Shown piece after piece: positions 7,257 to 12,049 of a stretch of DNA of 12,049 bases. Each line of letters begins with the position of its first letter. The first letter of the stretch is position 1. The DNA is taken from contig CALFBU010000186.1 in NCBI GenBank assembly GCA_937951455.1, forward strand, positions 1 through 12,049, written 5' to 3'. Source of the DNA: an uncultured Rhizobiaceae group bacterium (GTDB lineage Bacteria > Pseudomonadota > Alphaproteobacteria > Rhizobiales > Rhizobiaceae). The notes beneath the pieces are model-generated. The model ran no database searches. It was not told the DNA's origin and saw nothing but the letters and a program-made list of their open reading frames with translations. The position numbers were made by a program, and so were the translations under genes.

Positions 7257-8761
7257 ATTGTTGCTCCTATTTGCCACGGAACAAATTCATAATCCCCAAG
7301 CCCCTGAGCCTCTGACTTGGACTGTTCGCCTGAAGCTACAGCAATCAACATTTGATAAATTTCTTTTCCTTTATCTTCGAGCGAAACATTGGCGCTCAAC
7401 ATATCACCTGCATTGATATCCATGTCATCACGCATACGCTCATACATTTGCGTATTGGTAGCCACCTTGATGCATGGCGCAGGCTTCGACCCAAATGCAG
7501 ATCCCCTACCCGTTGTAAAAACTACCAAATTACATCCAGATGCTATTTGGCCTGTCACAGAAGCAGGATCGTAACCAGGTGAATCCATAAAGGTAAATCC
7601 CTTGGTCGTTATTTTCTCGGCATATTTGTAAACACCCGTAAGCGGAGTGGTTCCACCTTTTGCACTCGCACCAAGAGACTTTTCAAGGATGGTTGTCAGA
7701 CCACCTTTTTTATTGCCGGGACTGGGATTATTATCCATCGATCCCTTGTTTCGTAGTGTGTAATCCTCCCACCATCTGATAAGGTTTATCAGCTTGTCGC
7801 CCGTTGGTTTATCAATGGCACGTTTTGTCAGCATATGTTCTGCGCCGTAAATCTCTGGCGTTTCTGCAAGTACACCGGTTCCACCCTGTCCCACCAGCAA
7901 ATCGCAAGCCTTACCCAAGGCAGGATTTGCCGTAATACCGGACCAGGCATCTGAGCCACCGCATTGTAATGCCACCGTTAATTCTGAAACAGGGCAAGCT
8001 TCGCGCTTGGACTTATTTGCTTCAGGCAACATCGCACGTACTTTGGCAATGCCCATATCTACTGTCTTAGCCAAGCCCGCAACGTCTTGTATATTCATCG
8101 TTTGAAACAAGGCCCCCTGCTTTAAGCCATAAGCCTCAAGCAACCAGTCAATCTGGTTCATTTCACAACCAAGACCGACCATCAAAACACCTGCATGATT
8201 AGGATGTGTTGCATACCCCCACATCACCCTTTGAAGCGCGTCAAACCCATCGCCTGAATCGGCCATACCGCATCCCGTTCCGTGTACGAAAGCTACAACA
8301 CCATCAACGTTTGGAAACTCTGAGAGTTCTTCTGGCCCGAACGCATCTGCTATCATCCTTGCAGCGGTTGCAGAGCAATTAACAGAAGTCAAAATGCCAA
8401 TATAGTTTCTTGTTCCGACTTTACCCGACGGCCGACGGTAGCCCATAAAAGTATCTTGCAAATTCGGATCAGGCGTTTCTACCGTTCTGATATTCGTTGA
8501 GTATTCATACTCATTTCGGACATTTCTAAATTCGACATTATGTGTGTGAACATGATCACCTGATTTAATATCCTGTGACGCATATCCAATGACTTGCGCA
8601 TATTTGATGATATGATCACCCTTTAGAATATCAGCTGTAGCTAGCTTGTGACCACGCGGTATCATTTGGCGGGTGTTGTTATTTTCAACTTGTTCGCCAA
8701 GCTCTAGTGGCTTGATGACAGTTACCACGTTGTCTTGATGGTCAAGGCGAATGAAATTCAT
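7253..8761 (-). CDS. uxaA: UxaA-family dehydratase (altronate/galactarate dehydratase-like), full-length fused form
   Basis: Predicted metal-dependent lyase of 502 residues, close to the length of altronate dehydratase, which turns altronate into 2-keto-3-deoxygluconate. The N-terminal SAF domain (about 1-90) ends with HVHTHN (70-75), a likely metal-binding site. The large domain begins at FMGYRRPSGKVGTRNYIG and includes NCSATA (128-133), HGTGCGM (160-166), GLGCE (196-200), QCGGSDAWSG (266-275), NPSPGNKKGG (345-354), TTGRG (416-420) and DINAG (448-452). All of these are shared by UxaA and the galactarate dehydratase GarD, so the catalytic core looks intact. The same superfamily includes sulfolactate sulfo-lyase, encoded as two proteins, so the exact substrate is open; the symbol names the family. 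Its ATG directly follows the regulator stop (TAAATG), with no clear ribosome binding site, so translation is probably coupled. Confidence 0.93.
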   Translation of the reverse strand: MNFIRLDHQDNVVTVIKPLELGEQVENNNTRQMIPRGHKLATADILKGDHIIKYAQVIGYASQDIKSGDHVHTHNVEFRNVRNEYEYSTNIRTVETPDPNLQDTFMGYRRPSGKVGTRNYIGILTSVNCSATAARMIADAFGPEELSEFPNVDGVVAFVHGTGCGMADSGDGFDALQRVMWGYATHPNHAGVLMVGLGCEMNQIDWLLEAYGLKQGALFQTMNIQDVAGLAKTVDMGIAKVRAMLPEANKSKREACPVSELTVALQCGGSDAWSGITANPALGKACDLLVGQGGTGVLAETPEIYGAEHMLTKRAIDKPTGDKLINLIRWWEDYTLRNKGSMDNNPSPGNKKGGLTTILEKSLGASAKGGTTPLTGVYKYAEKITTKGFTFMDSPGYDPASVTGQIASGCNLVVFTTGRGSAFGSKPAPCIKVATNTQMYERMRDDMDINAGDMLSANVSLEDKGKEIYQMLIAVASGEQSKSEAQGLGDYEFVPWQIGATM

Positions 8762-9490
8762 TTATTTTGCTGCCGATAGAATGTTATTGATCTGATCCCA
8801 TGCATCCGCAAGATGCTTTCTTGTTGCGGCTTCAGCCTTGTCAGGGTCACGCATCAAAATTGCATTATATATCGCGGTATGAGACTCAAAATTTAGCTGA
8901 TTTCGCGCAGGCAAGGTTGGCATCTTAACCCAGTTGGGCTTGAGCCAGGTTATGTAAGCCCTGTGTATTGAAGGTAATAATGGATTACCTGACATTGCAT
9001 AAAGTACTCGGTGAAATTTCACATCCGTTTGAAAAAAAAGATCCATGTTGTTAATGGCAGCTTCATTTTCTTCCAGGGCATCTTTAAGTGACTGCATATC
9101 ATCGCGTTTTGCATCTACTGCTGCCTGACGAGCCAGATAAACTTCAACCATGATTCGAGTATCAAAAAGGTTTTTAACACCGTCGCCCTCTTCCAGAAGC
9201 CGGCTGACAACATTTCCAACAGTATCGATTGCCGTATCAAAGTTTGGCTTTCGAACAACAGGTCGAAAGCGGGGCTTAGCCTCAACCAAACCTTTATTCG
9301 AAAGCGCAAGGATAGCTTCTCGAACGACTGTTCTACTGACACCGAACGTTTCTACAATCTCCCGTTCAGGCGGCAAGGCTTCCCCGTCACAAAGTTCACC
9401 TGACACAATCATCCGCTCAAACTCAAGGAACAGTTCATCAGCGGCACGATAACTCTGACTGTTATCTCCTTTGATTAAAATGTCACTCAT
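8762..9490 (-). CDS. FadR-type GntR regulator with FCD domain, first gene of the catabolic operon
   Basis: Transcriptional regulator of 242 residues. The winged helix-turn-helix (about 16-80) includes the hallmark LPPEREIVETFGVSRTVVRE, starting at residue 39. The FCD domain (about 105-235) keeps the metal/ligand residues Asp156 and His160 (DVKFHRVL), His204 (ESHTAI) and His226 (RKHL). FCD regulators next to UxaA-type genes commonly respond to uronates, aldonates or related acids. It is the first gene of a five-gene operon and abuts the dehydratase gene with no gap, so it is probably autoregulated. Two sites fitting the FadR-family operator pattern lie in the divergent region upstream, which suggests control of both this operon and dctP. 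The ATG at 9490 has no strong ribosome binding site. Confidence 0.94.
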   Translation of the reverse strand: MSDILIKGDNSQSYRAADELFLEFERMIVSGELCDGEALPPEREIVETFGVSRTVVREAILALSNKGLVEAKPRFRPVVRKPNFDTAIDTVGNVVSRLLEEGDGVKNLFDTRIMVEVYLARQAAVDAKRDDMQSLKDALEENEAAINNMDLFFQTDVKFHRVLYAMSGNPLLPSIHRAYITWLKPNWVKMPTLPARNQLNFESHTAIYNAILMRDPDKAEAATRKHLADAWDQINNILSAAK

Positions 9491-9550
9491 CTGGCTACTT
9501 TCAGGAATTGTAATTTGCGAAATTATGATTTGCTTGTTTAAAAGTAACTA

Positions 9551-9580
9551 ATTTTAGTCATACCAAACTGGATATTGCAA
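9551..9580 (-). promoter_or_regulatory. Predicted promoter of the minus-strand catabolic operon
   Basis: On the minus strand TTGCAA (9580-9575, 4 of 6 to TTGACA) is followed after 18 bases by TAAAAT (9556-9551, 5 of 6 to TATAAT). It lies about 60 bases upstream of the first gene of the operon. The operator candidate at 9555-9565 overlaps its -10 box. Confidence 0.45.
9555..9565. promoter_or_regulatory. Candidate FadR-family operator 1
   Basis: TAGTCATACCA (TGGTATGACTA on the minus strand) fits the general FadR-subfamily pattern TNGTNNNACNA in both orientations. It overlaps the predicted -10 element of the operon led by the FCD regulator gene, a position suited to autorepression. Confidence 0.5.
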
Positions 9581-9596
9581 GCGCTATAATAATCCA

Positions 9597-9633
9597 TTCA
9601 CTGGGTAAATTCATCCGGCTTATATTCAGTGAA
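9597..9633. repeat. Spaced inverted repeat in the divergent intergenic region
   Basis: TTCACTG (9597-9603) and CAGTGAA (9627-9633) are perfect 7-bp inverted copies separated by 23 bases, midway between the two promoters. They could be a protein-binding site or chance. No gene is visible between 9491 and 9828. Confidence 0.25.
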
Positions 9634-9735
9634 CAACTCGCTGGGCAATGTTTTCAACAAGTTTTAATCGTTTAAGAACACTTAAATAACAATAAATCTC
9701 GCATTCTGAATGAACAATATAGCTTAGCTTGTTGA

Positions 9736-9753
9736 CGAGGTGATAACACCTCG
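9736..9753. promoter_or_regulatory. 18-bp inverted repeat upstream of dctP
   Basis: CGAGGTG-ATAA-CACCTCG is a perfect 7-bp inverted repeat with a 4-base centre. Its centre is about 20 bp, roughly two helical turns, from the centre of the operator at 9760-9770. It does not fit the TNGTNNNACNA pattern, so it may be a site for a second regulator or an activator. Confidence 0.4.
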
Positions 9754-9759
9754 CTAGTC

Positions 9760-9770
9760 TGGTCAGACCA
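9760..9770. promoter_or_regulatory. Candidate FadR-family operator 2 (dctP side)
   Basis: TGGTCAGACCA is a perfect palindrome about a central base and fits TNGTNNNACNA exactly. It resembles the core of known FadR sites. It lies about 60 bp upstream of the dctP ATG and overlaps either predicted promoter. It is about 205 bp centre to centre from operator 1. Confidence 0.55.
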
Positions 9771-9828
9771 AAATTAGATTTTATGCTAAAATTTGCGTTT
9801 ACAAAACTTGGTAATCTGGGAGGAAACC

Positions 9829-10854
9829 ATGAAGAAAATTCTTAAAAACCTGACCATGGCTGCATCAGCTATGGCATTAACTGTTGGCTTGGCTTCATCT
9901 GCATCTGCAGAAACAACGAAGTTGCGCATTCAAACACACTTTTCAACTGAAACCCTTTCAGGCCAGATGGCTGGAGAGTTCATTGAAGATGTCAAGGCGA
10001 TGTCCAACGGTGAGATTGAAATCGAAATGTTCTATTCAGGTGCTGTTGTTAAGGCTGCTGAAACATTTGACGCTGCAGCAACTGGCATCCTGGACTGTGA
10101 CATGACAGGTGGTGCTTACCAAACTGGCAAAAACCCTGCATTCCAGTTTACAGGCGACCTTACTGGTGGTTACCAAAACCCATACCAACAATATGCATGG
10201 TTGCTACATGGTGGTGGTTACGAGCAATTAAACAAACTTTATAATTCACACAACATGGAATTTGTTGGCTGGTGGATTCCTGGTCCAGAGTCGCTTTCGT
10301 CAACTAAACCATTTACTGGCGTTAAAGATCTTAAAGGTTGGAAATTCCGTTCGCCTCCAGGTGTTATTACAAACATCTTCACAAAGCTTGGTGCTTCCCC
10401 AATCGTGATGGATTTCAATGAAATCTTTACAGCACTTGAAACAGGTATCATCGATGGCGCTGATGCTGCAAACCTGACGAACAACGTGGGCCTTGGTCTT
10501 TATGACATTGCAAATAGCACCAACTACCCTGGTTTCCACTCCATGCCTGCAGATCACCTTGCCTGCCGCAAGGACGTATGGGATGCGATGCCGGCTCACC
10601 ATAAGTCAATCCTGAAGGTTGGCATGCAGGCTTTGGGTCTTAAGAACTCAACCATTAACGAAGTTAAAAACGCTCAAACTGCTAAAGAACTTCGTGCGAA
10701 AGGTGTAAACCTAAACACATGGTCTGATGAAGATATGGCTGTTTATCGTGCTGCTGTTCAAGAATCGTGGGAAGAGTTTGCTACGACGCCAGAAGCAAAA
10801 GAGCTTCTTGCCAGCCACGTTTCATTCCTCAGAGACCTGGGTGCGATGAAATAA
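9829..10854 (+). CDS. dctP: TRAP transporter periplasmic solute-binding protein, DctP family
   Basis: Periplasmic binding protein of 341 residues for a TRAP transporter, which imports organic acids using the sodium gradient. The signal peptide MKKILKNLTMAASAM is followed by a hydrophobic stretch, with likely cleavage after ASA at residues 25-27. The mature protein starts ETTKLRIQTHFS. The conserved arginine that binds the ligand carboxylate is Arg174 in GWKFRSPPG. Other family stretches are GWWIPGPESLSSTKPF (147-162) and EIFTALETGIIDGAD (198-212). The frame is open from a TTG at 9793, but the ATG at 9829 is clearly the start: GGGAGG (9818-9823) lies 5 bases before it and it begins the signal peptide. 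No dctQ or dctM membrane gene follows in the window; a terminator and an enolase-family gene come next. Ligand: some carboxylate. Confidence 0.95.
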   Translation: MKKILKNLTMAASAMALTVGLASSASAETTKLRIQTHFSTETLSGQMAGEFIEDVKAMSNGEIEIEMFYSGAVVKAAETFDAAATGILDCDMTGGAYQTGKNPAFQFTGDLTGGYQNPYQQYAWLLHGGGYEQLNKLYNSHNMEFVGWWIPGPESLSSTKPFTGVKDLKGWKFRSPPGVITNIFTKLGASPIVMDFNEIFTALETGIIDGADAANLTNNVGLGLYDIANSTNYPGFHSMPADHLACRKDVWDAMPAHHKSILKVGMQALGLKNSTINEVKNAQTAKELRAKGVNLNTWSDEDMAVYRAAVQESWEEFATTPEAKELLASHVSFLRDLGAMK

Positions 10855-10880
10855 GTTCCCAAGTCTTGGAACGTTAATCG

Positions 10881-10917
10881 TGGCGGCAGAATTTTATATT
10901 TTGCCGCCATTTTATTA
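10881..10917 (+). terminator. Rho-independent terminator after dctP
   Basis: TGGCGGCA (10881-10888) and TGCCGCCA (10902-10909) form an 8-bp GC-rich stem that can extend by two or three AU/GU pairs. The following bases are TTTTATTAT. It begins 27 bases after the dctP stop. Its placement suggests abundant dctP mRNA, with reduced or independent expression of the gene at 10934. Confidence 0.75.
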
Positions 10918-10933
10918 TCAGCAGTTTTAAATC

Positions 10934-12049
10934 ATGAAAATAACTCAGATCATTAGTCACGTATTGCAATACGATATGCCAGAAATGCTAGGCTATTCGC
11001 AGCAGTATTATGACAAAAGAACTGCACATCTTATAGAAATCAAAACCGACGAAGGCATTACCGGTTGGGGTGAGTGTTTCGGACCGGGTAATATCGCGAT
11101 TGCAAATAAAACGATTGTTGAGCGCGTAATCCAGCCCATGTTGCTTGGCGAGAATCCCCTCAACCGGGATGCACTGTGGCACAAGGTTTACAACCTTCTA
11201 CGCGATCACGGACAAAAGGGCATGTCGATGCAATCCTTATCTGGCGTCGATATCGCGCTATGGGATATCGCAGGCAAAATTGCCGACTTGCCACTGCATA
11301 TGATGATCGGCGGTAAACACCGTGATACAATTCCTGTTTATGGATATGGCATGATGTTGCGCCCAGAACCCGTAGACACATTATGCAGCAGATTTGAAGA
11401 AGAAGCCGCTCACATCAAATCCATGGGATTTGTCGCAACAAAAATGAAAATCGGGCTCGGTCCGAAAGACGATGTTAAGCTTGCCCAAGCCGTTAGGCGC
11501 GGTGTCGGTGAAGATTATAAATTCATGGCAGATGCCAATCATTGTTACACGACAGGTGATGCATTTTATGTAGGACACGCGCTCGAAGAGCTGGATGCCT
11601 ATTGGTTTGAAGAGCCCATCGCACCTGAAGACCTGGATGGCTACCGAGAATTGCGTGCCGGGTTGAAAGTAAATATTTCAGGTGGTGAGGCCGAGTTTAA
11701 TCGGTGGGGCTGGCGTGCATTACTCGAATCCAGAGGTCTTAGCATTGCACAACCAGAGGTATGCGCACTGGGTGGCATATCCGAATATTTGCGCGTGCTT
11801 GCATTATGCCATGCGCATTTTACTCCAGTTATCAATCATGTTTGGGGCTCTGCCATTGCGGTTGCAACGAACATGCATTTACTCGCTGCGATGCCACCTT
11901 TACCAGGTGGACTGTTCCCTTGGGAGCCGATGTTGGAGTTTGACACAACAGATAACAAGTTTCGTGATGAATTATTGCAAGAACCATTAGACATTCAAGG
12001 TCAGGTGAAGAACAATAATGGCAAGGTTAAAATTCCTGGTGGAGCAGGA
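10934..12049 (+). CDS. Mandelate racemase/muconate lactonizing enzyme family protein (enolase superfamily), 3' end outside window
   Basis: Open frame of 372 codons running off the right edge; family members are about 370-400 residues, so it is nearly complete. The N-terminal capping domain (about 1-125) has GWGECFGPGN. The barrel shows the enolase-superfamily set: KMK at 170-172 (catalytic lysines), metal ligands at DAN (Asp200), EEP (226-228) and GGE (Glu252), and His302 in NHVWGS, the mandelate-racemase-type catalytic histidine. The acid usually paired with that histidine is Asp in a QPD motif; here it is Glu275 in QPE. The reaction is probably dehydration, epimerisation or cycloisomerisation of an acid sugar or related carboxylate. 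It follows dctP after a terminator and has no clear ribosome binding site. The exact function is not assigned. Confidence 0.93.
   Translation, partial: MKITQIISHVLQYDMPEMLGYSQQYYDKRTAHLIEIKTDEGITGWGECFGPGNIAIANKTIVERVIQPMLLGENPLNRDALWHKVYNLLRDHGQKGMSMQSLSGVDIALWDIAGKIADLPLHMMIGGKHRDTIPVYGYGMMLRPEPVDTLCSRFEEEAAHIKSMGFVATKMKIGLGPKDDVKLAQAVRRGVGEDYKFMADANHCYTTGDAFYVGHALEELDAYWFEEPIAPEDLDGYRELRAGLKVNISGGEAEFNRWGWRALLESRGLSIAQPEVCALGGISEYLRVLALCHAHFTPVINHVWGSAIAVATNMHLLAAMPPLPGGLFPWEPMLEFDTTDNKFRDELLQEPLDIQGQVKNNNGKVKIPGGAG

Larger units (their letters stand above)
9732..9787 (+). promoter_or_regulatory. Probable dctP promoter region
   Basis: Two alternative plus-strand promoters can be drawn. 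One is TTGACG (9732-9737) with TAGTCT (9755-9760) at 17-base spacing: good -35, poor -10. The other is TGGTCA (9760-9765) with TATGCT (9782-9787) at 16-base spacing, 4 of 6 at each box. In either case the operator at 9760-9770 overlaps a core element. I cannot choose between them from sequence. Confidence 0.35.

Noticed and set aside
7253..8761. Calling the UxaA-family gene a sulfolactate sulfo-lyase
   Set aside because: Sulfolactate sulfo-lyase is made of separate small and large proteins. This fused 502-residue form carries the full altronate/galactarate dehydratase motif set, so only the superfamily link is kept as a hypothesis.
9585..9590. Perfect TATAAT on the plus strand
   Set aside because: No acceptable -35 box lies 16-18 bases upstream, and it is about 240 bases from dctP.
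10988..11835. Several minus-strand open frames of 64-73 residues
   Set aside because: They are antisense to the enolase-superfamily gene, which shows all its catalytic motifs in the plus frame.
1..12049. Genomic island or mobile element
   Set aside because: No integrase, transposase, terminal repeats, tRNA or abrupt composition change is visible; the operons look native.

Overview
The window looks like a carbohydrate-acid or organic-acid catabolism locus from a moderately AT-rich, probably marine alphaproteobacterium. That placement is inferred from the family mix: a TctCBA tripartite tricarboxylate transporter, a TRAP-type binding protein, two FCD-type GntR regulators, and UxaA-, Gfo/Idh- and enolase-family enzymes. 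No rRNA or other lineage marker is present, so the taxonomy is tentative. I saw no tRNA, rRNA, CRISPR array, insertion sequence, phage gene or replication origin.

Layout. (1) Positions 66-3218, minus strand: a tctC-tctB-tctA uptake operon. It has a strong predicted promoter about 255 bases upstream of tctC, a hairpin between tctC and tctB, and an intrinsic terminator after tctA. (2) Positions 3646-4326, plus strand: an FCD/GntR regulator divergent from tctC. An 18-bp near-perfect palindrome lies inside the predicted tctC promoter and is a natural operator candidate. (3) Positions 4349-9490, minus strand: a tightly packed five-gene operon, in transcription order FCD/GntR regulator, UxaA-family dehydratase, Gfo/Idh/MocA oxidoreductase, HIBADH-family reductase, EamA-family exporter. 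Its gene junctions are 0, -4, +11 and +20 bp. (4) Positions 9491-9828: a divergent regulatory region with two 11-bp sites that fit the FadR-family operator pattern TNGTNNNACNA, one near each predicted start of transcription, plus a further 18-bp inverted repeat. (5) Positions 9829-12049, plus strand: a dctP TRAP binding protein, a clear terminator, then a mandelate-racemase-type enolase-superfamily gene that runs off the right edge.

Working model (inference). An acidic substrate is bound in the periplasm by DctP and/or TctC. It is processed by the enolase-superfamily enzyme and the UxaA-type dehydratase (dehydration or epimerisation of a sugar acid), with redox steps by the Gfo/Idh and HIBADH-family enzymes. 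The regulator at 8762-9490 would sense the substrate or an intermediate and control both divergent arms through the paired operators; the regulator at 3646-4326 would control tctCBA. The substrate cannot be fixed from sequence. The most suggestive clue is the HIBADH-family protein. It carries a Gly-Arg-Thr motif and a Lys-Leu-Ile-Asn-Asn motif resembling the sulfolactaldehyde reductase YihU rather than the SGG motif of tartronate-semialdehyde reductases. It sits in an operon with a UxaA-superfamily enzyme, the superfamily that also contains sulfolactate sulfo-lyase. A sugar-acid pathway remains the default reading; an organosulfonate pathway is a testable alternative.
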